A stretch of 64,000 nt of DNA from Tenacibaculum piscium (GTDB lineage: Bacteria; Bacteroidota; Bacteroidia; Flavobacteriales; Flavobacteriaceae). How positions within the stretch are numbered: the stretch's first letter is position 1; the number at the start of each line of letters is the position of its first letter. The stretch is taken from NCBI RefSeq assembly GCF_021390715.1, contig NZ_JAJGWT010000002.1, positions 124,001-188,000 of the forward strand, in the 5' to 3' direction. Shown one piece after another: positions 10,217 to 17,587 of the stretch. The notes below the pieces were generated by a model. That model was not told where the DNA came from. It saw only the letters and a program-made list of their open reading frames with translations, and made no database searches. The position numbers and the translations under genes are program-made.

Positions 10217-11155
10217 ATGCTACAAGTAAACAACATTACATTCGAATATTCCGAAGAAAAAATAATCCTAAAAAACATCAATTTCACCCTTCAAAAAGGA
10301 GAACATTTATGTATAATGGGCGCAAGTGGTTGTGGAAAATCAACTTTATTAAAAGCCCTTTACGGATTATTAGATTTAAAAAGTGGAACTATTTTTTATA
10401 ATGATTTTCAAATTCTAGGACCTGAATATTATTTAGTTCCTGGCGTCGATTTTTTTAAATACGTAGCCCAAGACTTCGATTTAATGCCCTTTACTTCCGT
10501 TAGTGAAAATATTAAAAAATTCTTATCTCGTTTTCATCCCGAGGAAGCTCAAAAAAGAACCAACGAGTTATTGAACATTATTGAAATGACCGATTTCGCC
10601 AATACAAAAGTAGAAAACCTAAGCGGTGGACAAAAACAACGCGTAGCAATTGCAAAGGCTTTGGCTAAAGAACCACAATTATTATTACTTGATGAACCTT
10701 TTAGTCAAATTGATAATTTCAAAAAAAATTCACTGCGTAGAAACTTATTTAATTATCTGAATAAAAAGAAAATTACTTGTATTACAGCCACGCATCAAGG
10801 AACAGATGCTTTGTCTTTTGCCGATCATGTTATTGTTCTTCAAAATGGGGAAATAATTGCCAACGATACGCCTCAACATTTGTATCAAAATCCAAAAATA
10901 AAATATGTTGCGTCTTTATTTGATACCGTTAACGAAATTGTTATCAATCAAAAAGAAGTAGAAAAAACTATTTTATTATATCCACATCAAATAGAAATTG
11001 TAGCAAATTCAGCACGTAAAGCTGTGGTAAAAGAAGTCTATTTTAAAGGTTCTCATTGGCTGATAAAAGTAATTTATAACAGTCGATTTGTCTTTTTAAA
11101 GCATCCTACAAAAATGGAAATTGATGAAATAGTTTCACTGAAGTTTAAAATTTAA
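10217..11155 (+). CDS. ABC transporter ATP-binding protein
   Basis: 312-residue nucleotide-binding subunit. The ABC domain (residues 1-230) has Walker A GASGCGKST near residue 35, signature LSGGQKQR near 137, Walker B LLLLDEP near 158 and an H-loop ATHQG near 193. About 80 C-terminal residues (LLYPHQIEIV..., ending in VFLKHPTKMEIDEIVSLKFK) look like the TOBE-type regulatory tail of the MalK/PotA/FbpC group of importers. No permease or binding protein gene is adjacent, so the substrate cannot be named; it may serve a permease elsewhere. It is a stand-alone gene between a dispersed repeat and a convergent gene. Family call is sure, import role is inference. Confidence 0.85.
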   Translation: MLQVNNITFEYSEEKIILKNINFTLQKGEHLCIMGASGCGKSTLLKALYGLLDLKSGTIFYNDFQILGPEYYLVPGVDFFKYVAQDFDLMPFTSVSENIKKFLSRFHPEEAQKRTNELLNIIEMTDFANTKVENLSGGQKQRVAIAKALAKEPQLLLLDEPFSQIDNFKKNSLRRNLFNYLNKKKITCITATHQGTDALSFADHVIVLQNGEIIANDTPQHLYQNPKIKYVASLFDTVNEIVINQKEVEKTILLYPHQIEIVANSARKAVVKEVYFKGSHWLIKVIYNSRFVFLKHPTKMEIDEIVSLKFKI

Positions 11156-11178
11156 TTTTTTATTATAGTGAATTATTA

Positions 11179-11637
11179 CTACAAAATTTCCACAATTTTT
11201 TGTTCCATAGTATCAAAAACAAAACTATCGCCTTGTTTTTTCCCTAATAAAATACGACCAATTGGCGAAGATACAGAAACGGCAAAATAAGGCTGATTAT
11301 CAATGATTAATTGCCCTGAACTAATACTTAAATAAAACGAATTTTTGGTTGTTTTCACAAGACTTCCTAAGTGTGCGATTTTTGAATTTTCTTGCGAATT
11401 TTGAGTATTTATTTTAGAAAGTATTTCTTTCATTTTGATAATTCCGTGAAGTTGTTGCCCTGCTTTTTCCATTTCTAATTGTAGCATTGCTCTTCCTGTT
11501 TCGTGCTTGTCGCCTGCCGAACTTTTAGTTTCTGATTGCAAAGCTTTTTGATTCGATGAAATAATTTCTTCGACTGTTTTTAAACGATTTACTACAAAAA
11601 TTACACATTGTTCATACAGTTTTTCTTTAATGCTCAT
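11179..11637 (-). CDS. GreA/GreB-like C-terminal domain protein
   Basis: 152-residue protein with an N-terminal helical part (residues 1-80, including KHETGRAMLQLEMEKAGQQL) and a C-terminal part that ends in the GreA/GreB-like FKBP-fold signature SPIGRILLGKKQGDSF (about residues 124-139). True GreA binds the RNA polymerase secondary channel with an acidic-tipped coiled coil; the helical part here is shorter and different, so a polymerase-associated role is possible but cleavage-stimulating activity is not evident. Homologues in Bacteroidota are, from memory, often labelled 3-oxoacyl-ACP synthase, which the sequence does not support. Convergent with the ABC gene, 23 bp away, no clear terminator between them. 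Confidence 0.65.
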   Translation of the reverse strand: MSIKEKLYEQCVIFVVNRLKTVEEIISSNQKALQSETKSSAGDKHETGRAMLQLEMEKAGQQLHGIIKMKEILSKINTQNSQENSKIAHLGSLVKTTKNSFYLSISSGQLIIDNQPYFAVSVSSPIGRILLGKKQGDSFVFDTMEQKIVEIL

Positions 11638-11751
11638 ATAAATATTTTGTATTGATTAAGTTTTAATCTTTTTAAGATATTATAAACCTTATCTTTTATA
11701 ACTTGGTATATTAGTTGTAATATATAAAATTAAACCCTAAAAAGTACTACT

Positions 11752-12204
11752 ATGAAATTAGTTGGAATCTTATTTTTAATACTTTTTTTAACACAATGTG
11801 CTAGTGTTACATCAAATGATACTTTGCCTTTTAGCATAAAAAAAGCATCTTATTCTCTTGTTAATGATTCACTTTATAATAGCAATCTGAATTTAATAAT
11901 TGAATTTACATCGGATAAAACTGTTGATTTTGAAAAAGTATATTTCAAACATAAAATAATGAATCCTATTATTGAGCATACAATGGGTAAAAAATATATT
12001 AGTGCACATTCTAAAACAGCGATAAATAAAGCGATAAAAAATTTGGTATTAGATGTCAATCCTGAAAAAGAATACGGAAACAAAATTCTTATAAATAAAG
12101 AAAAATTTCCGTATCAATTAAAAGACAATCAAGCTATTATCGAATATAAAATAAAGAATAAAAATTATATTTATAAAATTGAAAATATCCATTTAAAAAA
12201 ATAA
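11752..12204 (+). CDS. Small lipoprotein of unknown function
   Basis: 150-residue protein opening with a lipoprotein signal (ILFLILFLTQCAS, cysteine at about residue 16). The mature part is rich in Lys, Ile and Asn and has no motif I recognise; its alternating hydrophobic pattern (for example SLYNSNLNLIIEFTSDK and QAIIEYKIKNKNYIYKIE) suggests an all-beta, immunoglobulin-like domain. Its stop lies 3 bp from the end of a convergent gene. Likely membrane-anchored on the periplasmic side. Function unknown. Confidence 0.65.
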   Translation: MKLVGILFLILFLTQCASVTSNDTLPFSIKKASYSLVNDSLYNSNLNLIIEFTSDKTVDFEKVYFKHKIMNPIIEHTMGKKYISAHSKTAINKAIKNLVLDVNPEKEYGNKILINKEKFPYQLKDNQAIIEYKIKNKNYIYKIENIHLKK

Positions 12205-12207
12205 ATG

Positions 12208-12711
12208 CTAAGACATATCTAAATAGCTAATTTTTGTGATGCGATTACTTGTTTGATCAAATTCAATATTAATAAAATTATCACAATCCTCGCAAGGCGT
12301 ATATATGATACTTTTTGCACCATTTCTTCCTGGGCTAAAAACGACAGTTCCTAATAATTTAATATCATCGCCTACGGTAATGCTACTATTTTTTAGGGTT
12401 AATTTATATTGATTGTTTTTTATTTCAAAAGATTCGATATAAATTGTATTTCCTTCAAGGGTTGAAAAATCAACAGTAAATCCATCAAAAACAAAATAAG
12501 TACTATTATTTTCAGCCGTTTTATAAGATGTTATCGTTCCTAATAAGGCTTTAACTGCGTCTTGTTTTCCTTGTGTTTTTTTGAGATCTGCTAATGAAAT
12601 ATTATTTATTTTAAAGGCATCTAATTCGGAAGCAGTAACAATATTACTCGTTTGACTTTTAGCAATAAAACTGCTCAATATAAATAGACTTATTATAAAA
12701 TTTTGAATCAT
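12208..12711 (-). CDS. Exported protein of unknown function
   Basis: 167 residues with a cleavable signal peptide (MIQNFIISLFILSSFIAKSQ, cleavage likely after about residue 18-19). The mature protein shows a helix-like opening (SELDAFKINNISLADLKKT) followed by mostly beta-like stretches, including TYFVFDGFTVDFSTLEG, and a PCEDCDNF motif with two cysteines near residue 138-141. The overall pattern suggests a small periplasmic domain, but no family was recognised. It is convergent with the lipoprotein gene at 11752 with only 3 bp between stops. Confidence 0.6.
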   Translation of the reverse strand: MIQNFIISLFILSSFIAKSQTSNIVTASELDAFKINNISLADLKKTQGKQDAVKALLGTITSYKTAENNSTYFVFDGFTVDFSTLEGNTIYIESFEIKNNQYKLTLKNSSITVGDDIKLLGTVVFSPGRNGAKSIIYTPCEDCDNFINIEFDQTSNRITKISYLDMS

Positions 12712-13074
12712 ATTTTTGTAGATATTTTTTTAATGATTTTGAATTTGAAAAAAAGGATTTAAATTACGGATTTAAATTATTAGAAACGGTTTTATTTGGT
12801 TATTTTTTTTTTAAATTATTTAAACAGAAACATACAAAATCTATGCCGAATATTCGTTAATTTCTAGTGTGATAAATCTCTTTTCAGAGGCTATTTCAAC
12901 AAAGAAATGGTGGATAAAAACGGTACTTATAGGTCGTGTATTTTTCTTAAAAACAAATACTTAGTCAATTTAGGGGTTAAAAAAACAAGGCATTAACGAT
13001 AAATTTTCAAAACCTGATAAAAATCATATTTTAAACACAGAAGTAGTGCTATTTTTGTCGGAAAAGAATATAAT
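12712..13074. other. Gene-free stretch before a small membrane-protein gene
   Basis: About 360 bp without a supported ORF. A 13-bp tandem duplication (GGATTTAAATTAC then GGATTTAAATTAT) lies at about 12754-12779. Near the right end TATTTTTG (about 13050-13057) fits a -7 box for the small gene at 13075. Nothing else was recognised. Confidence 0.4.
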
Positions 13075-13218
13075 ATGATACAATTGGTTAATTTACCACT
13101 GGTTTCTTGGACAAACGGTACTATTATGATTGCAATTTTCGCACTTGTTTGTGTAGGATTAGTTGCGACTCTTTTAATTCTTATTGGTACAGGAAGTACT
13201 GGTAAAAAGAAGGAATAA
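13075..13218 (+). CDS. 47-residue single-span membrane protein
   Basis: ATG at 13075 opens a 47-codon frame ending TAA at 13218. The protein has a short polar start (MIQLVNLPLVSWTNGT), one hydrophobic helix of about 23 residues (MIAIFALVCVGLVATLLILI) and a positively charged end GSTGKKKE, so the C-terminus is probably cytoplasmic. A TAnnTTTG-like box (TATTTTTG) lies about 20 bp upstream. It is below the length cutoff usually applied in gene finding. Function is unknown; the tandem hairpin repeat follows directly after its stop. Confidence 0.6.
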   Translation: MIQLVNLPLVSWTNGTIMIAIFALVCVGLVATLLILIGTGSTGKKKE

Positions 13219-13231
13219 ATTTTATTTATAG

Positions 13232-13516
13232 TTTTTTATAGTTATTCTTTAAAAGGAAATACTTTTTATTTTATGCTGGGGGGCTTATTATTTAGGCTAT
13301 TTCTTTTAAATTAAAGTTTAATCTAATATGTTTTTTTATAGTTATTCTTTATAAGAAATGTTCTAATATATTATGCTGGGGGGCTACTATTTGGGACATT
13401 TCTTTTTATTGATAAAGTTTAATTTAGTATGGTTTTTTTATAGTTAATTTTTAGAAGAAGTGCTCTATTTATATGTTAGTGGTTTAGCGTCTAGAGTGCT
13501 TCTTCTTTTTATTTTT
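13232..13516 (+). repeat. Three tandem 100-bp units, each a hairpin
   Basis: Units start at 13232, 13332 and 13433. Units 1 and 2 share a 19-base lead (TTTTTTATAGTTATTCTTT), an identical 15-base centre TTATGCTGGGGGGCT (13271-13285 and 13371-13385, exactly 100 bp apart) and a tail AAAGTTTAAT. Each unit has complementary arms around the centre: AAAAGGAAATA/TATTTCTTTT in unit 1, AAGAAATGTTC/GGACATTTCTT in unit 2, and AGAAGAAGTGCTCT/AGAGTGCTTCTTCT in unit 3. The arms differ in sequence between units but stay paired, so the fold seems to be what is kept. Unit 3 has a diverged loop. A fourth lead (TAGTTAATTTTT) at 13551 has no hairpin. Could be tandem terminators, small RNAs, or a repeat family. 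Confidence 0.7.
13453..13516 (+). terminator. Terminator-like hairpin (third tandem unit)
   Basis: A 14-base stem with near-complete pairing (13453-13466 with 13493-13506, G-U allowed), a 26-nt loop and then TTTTTATTTTT. It would end plus-strand transcription coming from the small gene at 13075. The loop is longer than usual for a terminator. Confidence 0.5.
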
Positions 13517-13575
13517 CGAGTATTATATCTTCATTTTTTGTTTGATTTTCTAGTTAATTTTTTTTTATTTTTTTT

Positions 13576-13660
13576 GGAGCTATTTCCCGCTTTCCGCACT
13601 CGCTTTTTTTTGAAGAAAAATCAAAAAAAGAGCTCAAACAATTGCTTCAATCGGGGCTAG
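13576..13660. repeat. Second, shortened copy of the dispersed palindromic element
   Basis: Shares CGCTTTCCGCACTCGCTTTTTTT (with 10070-region differences) and CTCAAACAATTGCTTCAATCG (13633-13653) with the element at 10044-10140, and has a comparable T-run/A-run hairpin in the middle, but lacks the GCGTTA and TAACGC ends; it finishes with GGGGCTAG instead. It lies directly after the tandem hairpins and before the rnpA promoter. Confidence 0.5.
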
Positions 13661-13713
13661 ATTTTTTTATATTGTTTTGGCAATCTTGATAAGTTGGTTA
13701 ATTTTTATAAAGA

Positions 13714-13746
13714 TTGTGCAGTTTTGTGTATGTTTATGTATGTTTG
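13714..13746 (+). promoter_or_regulatory. Probable rnpA promoter
   Basis: TTG (13714-13716), 22 bp, TATGTTTG (13739-13746), fitting the Bacteroidota consensus. The expected transcript start lies between the box and the ATG at 13753. This means an in-frame TTG at 13714 cannot be the translation start. Confidence 0.6.
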
Positions 13747-13752
13747 TATCAG

Positions 13753-14163
13753 ATGAAATTTACATTAGGCAAGCAAGAACGATTAAAGAGCAAAAAGCTA
13801 CTAGGCAAGCTCTATGAAGAGGGAAAATCTATTAAAGTTTTTCCACTTCGCATGGTATATATACAAACGGAACATAGTTCGAAATTTCCTGTTCAGGTAG
13901 GAGTTTCTGTTGCGAAAAGGAATTTTAAGAGTGCGGTTGATAGAAATCGCCTGAAACGATTATTGCGTGAAACGTATCGAAAAGAAAAATATACGGTATA
14001 TGATGCGGTACAAAAGCCTCATATTTTCATGATTTCTTATATTGCAAAAGATCATTGGTCTTATGCTGATTTAGCGCTTAAAATGAAGAAATTACTAACT
14101 CTTTTTGTTGCAGAAATCAATAAAGAAGAAAATGGAAAGATGAACGATACATCGAAAAAGTAA
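13753..14163 (+). CDS. rnpA: Ribonuclease P protein component
   Basis: 136-residue basic protein that binds the RNase P RNA and helps it trim the 5' leader of pre-tRNAs. The opening FTLGKQERLKSKKLLGKLYEEG and the diagnostic arginine-rich motif SAVDRNRLKRLLRE (about residues 62-75) are present. The start at MKFTLGKQ is chosen because family members begin here and because a promoter box ends 6 bp before it; an upstream in-frame extension of 13 residues is therefore rejected. As usual in this phylum, rpmH is not next to it. The S41 peptidase gene follows 11 bp later, so the two are likely co-transcribed. Confidence 0.93.
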   Translation: MKFTLGKQERLKSKKLLGKLYEEGKSIKVFPLRMVYIQTEHSSKFPVQVGVSVAKRNFKSAVDRNRLKRLLRETYRKEKYTVYDAVQKPHIFMISYIAKDHWSYADLALKMKKLLTLFVAEINKEENGKMNDTSKK

Positions 14164-14174
14164 ACCACTAAATA

Positions 14175-15782
14175 ATGATGATGAAAAAGAAACTATTTTT
14201 TTTAATTTTTATCCTTATTATTGGCGGATTATTTTCGTTTCAATCTCGTTTTTTTGAAATTGCAAAGCAACTAGAGATTTACAACAATTTATTTAAGGAA
14301 TTAAACATTAATTATATTGATGAGATTAATCCTGCGGAATTAACGGACAAAGCGATTAAAAGTACGCTTAAAAATTTAGATCCTTACACAAATTTTTATA
14401 ACGAACAAGATGTTGAAACTGCCAGAATCAGACGTGAAGGTGAATATGGTGGTCTGGGAATTGCTATTTTTAACAATAAAAAAGGGTTGGTTATTTCGGA
14501 GGTTTACCAAGGATTTTCTGGAGATAAAGCAGGTTTAAAAATCGGGGATATTATTACTTGGGTCGATGGTCAAAAGTTAGCTGAATTGCCTAAAAAACAA
14601 CGCTCACAAACGTTAAAAGGAACGCCTAACAAAGAACTTTCATTACGTATTGACACCAATAATAAGACTCAAGAAATTAAGTTAAAATTAGATAAAGTTA
14701 TTTTAAATCCTGTGCCATTTTATAGCATGATTAATAGCGAAACAGGGTATATTGTTTTGCGTAAATTTACCAATCAAAAAGCGACCGAACAAGTACGCAA
14801 TGCTTTCAAGGAACTCAAGGAAAAAGGAATGAAAAAGTTAATTTTCGATTTGAGAAACAATCCTGGAGGTTCGTTATATGATGCCGTAAATATCACTAAT
14901 TTATTCATTCCTAAAGGATTAAAAGTAGTCGATACCCGTGGGAAAATTGAAAAAAATACACGAACCTATAACACAAATCAACAACCTTTAGATACTCAAA
15001 TTCCGTTGGTTGTTTTAATAAATGACCGCTCAGCTTCGGCTTCTGAAATTGTATCTGGAGCTTTGCAAGATTATGATCGAGCCGTTATTATGGGCGAACG
15101 CTCTTTTGGAAAAGGTTTAGTGCAACGTTATTTTAAACTGAATTACGGTACACAAATGAAAGCCACTATTTCTAAATATTATACGCCAAGCGGACGTTGT
15201 ATTCAAGAATTAGATTATGCAAATCGAAATGTAAAGACAGGAAAAATTCCTAAATTTTCAGAAACAGCGACTCATATATTTACCACCAAAAATGGACGAA
15301 AAGTCTACGATGGCGGTGGCGTAACTCCTGATATAAAAACAGGATTTGCTAAAAAATCAGCCGAAACAAAAAAATTATTACAATCAAAAGCTATCTTTAA
15401 TTTTGTAACCGATTTTATACAGAAAAAATCAACTTCTAAAAATTTAGATTTTAAAAATTTTGAAAAATACCTACTAACTATAGATACCAGTTTTGTAACA
15501 ACTCCAGAAAAACTCTTTAAAAAAGCCTATACTTCTGTAAAAAATAATACCACAATTTCAACAACCTATAACAGTATTACGCAACAATTAAAAGCTGATA
15601 AAATTGAAAAAATAAGAGACAATCAAGATTTTTTATCCAAAGAAATACAAAAAGAACTTATCAAAAGAAATGCGTATCAACAAGGCGTATTTAAACAACA
15701 ACTTCATACTGATACAACTATTGAAAAAGCCGTGAAATTATTGGATAATCAAAAAAAATATCAACATATTTTAGCCAAATAA
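14175..15782 (+). CDS. S41 family C-terminal processing peptidase
   Basis: 535-residue exported peptidase of the CtpA/Prc family. An N-terminal signal anchor (FFLIFILIIGGLFSF, residues 7-21) directs it to the periplasm. A helical segment follows, then a PDZ domain (GEYGGLGIAI to about residue 170) that recognises substrate C-termini, and the S41 core: NNPGGSLYDAV near residue 235 and the nucleophile region DRSASASE (residues 284-291), with a downstream GERSFGKG Lys as general base. About 140 C-terminal residues extend past the core. It is 11 bp after rnpA. Three ATG codons lie in a row at the start, so the exact one is uncertain. Substrates are unknown. Confidence 0.9.
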   Translation: MMMKKKLFFLIFILIIGGLFSFQSRFFEIAKQLEIYNNLFKELNINYIDEINPAELTDKAIKSTLKNLDPYTNFYNEQDVETARIRREGEYGGLGIAIFNNKKGLVISEVYQGFSGDKAGLKIGDIITWVDGQKLAELPKKQRSQTLKGTPNKELSLRIDTNNKTQEIKLKLDKVILNPVPFYSMINSETGYIVLRKFTNQKATEQVRNAFKELKEKGMKKLIFDLRNNPGGSLYDAVNITNLFIPKGLKVVDTRGKIEKNTRTYNTNQQPLDTQIPLVVLINDRSASASEIVSGALQDYDRAVIMGERSFGKGLVQRYFKLNYGTQMKATISKYYTPSGRCIQELDYANRNVKTGKIPKFSETATHIFTTKNGRKVYDGGGVTPDIKTGFAKKSAETKKLLQSKAIFNFVTDFIQKKSTSKNLDFKNFEKYLLTIDTSFVTTPEKLFKKAYTSVKNNTTISTTYNSITQQLKADKIEKIRDNQDFLSKEIQKELIKRNAYQQGVFKQQLHTDTTIEKAVKLLDNQKKYQHILAK

Positions 15783-15816
15783 AACCCTTTACATTATTTC
15801 TATAAGTTGTATTTGG

Positions 15817-15824
15817 TATATTTG
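15817..15824 (+). promoter_or_regulatory. -7 box for the DUF6909-like gene
   Basis: TATATTTG, exact match to TAnnTTTG, 14 bp before the start codon at 15838. Confidence 0.5.
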
Positions 15825-15837
15825 ATGTAAAAAAAAG

Positions 15838-17529
15838 ATGCAAAAACCAACTCATAAAGAACGTAGCAGATCACAAGAATCTACCAATGCCATTGAAAAA
15901 TTATACATCTCGATGCGTCATTTATTTAGTCGTGGATTTTATAAACCAATGGGAATCTCTGGTGAAACATTACGAAAATCATTACTGCAATTAAGACCCG
16001 AAATTTACGGCTCAATCGCCGAAGATAAAACCGAATTAAACGGACTTATATACGTTATTGAACGATTGCCTGAAGGAATTGAAGAATGCCGATTCATCTA
16101 TTTAACTGCCGATGAAGGCTTTAAAAATTCTGAATTTAAAACAATTATCCCACCTAAAAGAAGACGAAATTGTTATCGTATCGATAAAGACCAAATGAAT
16201 ATTGAAATTACACGAGGACGCTCCGAAATTTACGATATTCTAACTCATATTACCTTTCTATTTATTGAATCACATAAAATAAAAGACCGTGTTATAAACG
16301 ACAATGAAGACGGATTTATCAGAGAATGGCTCATTTTAGAAGATGCCGTACTCTACAATAAAACACTGAATCATCAAGAAAAAGATGTGCTTGTAGTACA
16401 CCTTGGAAATATTTTAGGACGGAGTTATGACCAAATATATGACGCTTACAATACCTTTGCTTCTGAACAAAATCCAAACCGATTCTTTCATTTAATTTAC
16501 TGGTTAGGAAAACTTGCTATCAACGAAACGCTAAACGATCAAAAACGTTCTGTTAAATTTAGTAGCGTGTTAATTGAAGAAATTGGACATCATTTTTATG
16601 GCGAAATTTGGGCAAATACTATCAAAAAAAATCTTCTTGAAAATAACTTATTAGAACGTCCAATTCATATTATTAGTGCTAATATGCACAGTGTTATGAA
16701 TAGTATTTATGCTAAAAATGCCTTGCCAAAAGAAGCAAAAAAATACAAAAATTTTGAACTTTTTGAAGCATTAAGCAACGCTAATAGCCAAAATTTACAA
16801 AAAGAAGTAAAAAAATATGCTTCCGAAAATGGATTAATCTATATAAAAGATACTTCTGGAACAAATATCAACGTTCAAATTATTGATACTGATAAAATAA
16901 ATTTTGAAAATACTTCTTTTGATAAAGTCAATTCAGCAGCTCAAAAACCTGTACTCATCGTGATGGATTACGCCTTTGGAGAACAAGCCTTTGAAACCAT
17001 GGACGAACTACTAAAACCCTATAAAATTAAACATAAAACAACCACTAAAACAGTTCATTTAGAGGTAGCGTCAATTTCTATTATGGGAAAAGCAGGAATC
17101 TTAGAGGGAGGAAAAGGCGATATTATGATTCCATCGGCACATATTTTTGAAGGTACAGCAGATAATTATCCTTTTAAAAATGAATTAACCAAACAAGATT
17201 TAGAAGGTTTTGGCGTAAACGTTTTTGAAGGTGCAATGGTCAGTGTACTGGGAACTTCACTACAAAATAAAGATTTACTTAAATTCTTTCACGATTCTAC
17301 TTGGAATGTAATCGGACTCGAAATGGAAGGTGCTCATTATCAAAAAGCCATTCAATCAGCATCAAAAATTAGAGGAAATATTCGAGAAGATGTTAAAGTA
17401 CGATACGCCTATTATGCCTCTGATAATCCACTAGAAACAGGCGCAACACTCGCCTCTGGAGGTTTAGGAATGAGTGGTGTAACACCTACCTATGCCATTA
17501 CTCAAAAAATACTAGAACAGCTGTTTTAA
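15838..17529 (+). CDS. DUF6909-like protein with nucleosidase-type C-terminus
   Basis: 563-residue cytoplasmic protein. The N-terminal 300 residues (opening with SMRHLFSRGFYKPMGISG) are rich in helices and contain repeated charged segments with no known active site. From about residue 370 a second domain begins (KPVLIVMDYAFGEQAFETMDELLKPY) and carries features of the nucleoside phosphorylase/AMP nucleosidase fold, notably GLEMEGAHYQKAI near residue 500, where the EMEGA motif normally contacts the ribose, and later the Asp-containing YASDNPLE. I believe it matches the Bacteroidota DUF6909 family, from memory. Function unknown; purine salvage is conceivable because purD follows 58 bp later, but this is inference. 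Confidence 0.7.
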   Translation: MQKPTHKERSRSQESTNAIEKLYISMRHLFSRGFYKPMGISGETLRKSLLQLRPEIYGSIAEDKTELNGLIYVIERLPEGIEECRFIYLTADEGFKNSEFKTIIPPKRRRNCYRIDKDQMNIEITRGRSEIYDILTHITFLFIESHKIKDRVINDNEDGFIREWLILEDAVLYNKTLNHQEKDVLVVHLGNILGRSYDQIYDAYNTFASEQNPNRFFHLIYWLGKLAINETLNDQKRSVKFSSVLIEEIGHHFYGEIWANTIKKNLLENNLLERPIHIISANMHSVMNSIYAKNALPKEAKKYKNFELFEALSNANSQNLQKEVKKYASENGLIYIKDTSGTNINVQIIDTDKINFENTSFDKVNSAAQKPVLIVMDYAFGEQAFETMDELLKPYKIKHKTTTKTVHLEVASISIMGKAGILEGGKGDIMIPSAHIFEGTADNYPFKNELTKQDLEGFGVNVFEGAMVSVLGTSLQNKDLLKFFHDSTWNVIGLEMEGAHYQKAIQSASKIRGNIREDVKVRYAYYASDNPLETGATLASGGLGMSGVTPTYAITQKILEQLF

Positions 17530-17533
17530 TACT

Positions 17534-17541
17534 TATATTTG
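17534..17541 (+). promoter_or_regulatory. -7 box for purD
   Basis: TATATTTG, exact match to TAnnTTTG, 46 bp before the purD start codon and just after the stop of the preceding gene, so purD may be transcribed separately. Confidence 0.5.
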
Positions 17542-17587
17542 CAAAATAAAACAAGACAAAAACAACACGAAACACACCATATATATC

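Noticed and set aside
13232..13516. Tandem 100-bp repeats as a CRISPR array
   Set aside because: Units are long, imperfect and not separated by unique spacers of constant size; no cas genes are in the window.
13460..13660. 66-codon plus-strand frame over the third hairpin and second dispersed element
   Set aside because: It is made of Phe/Leu from T-runs in repeat DNA and has no start context.
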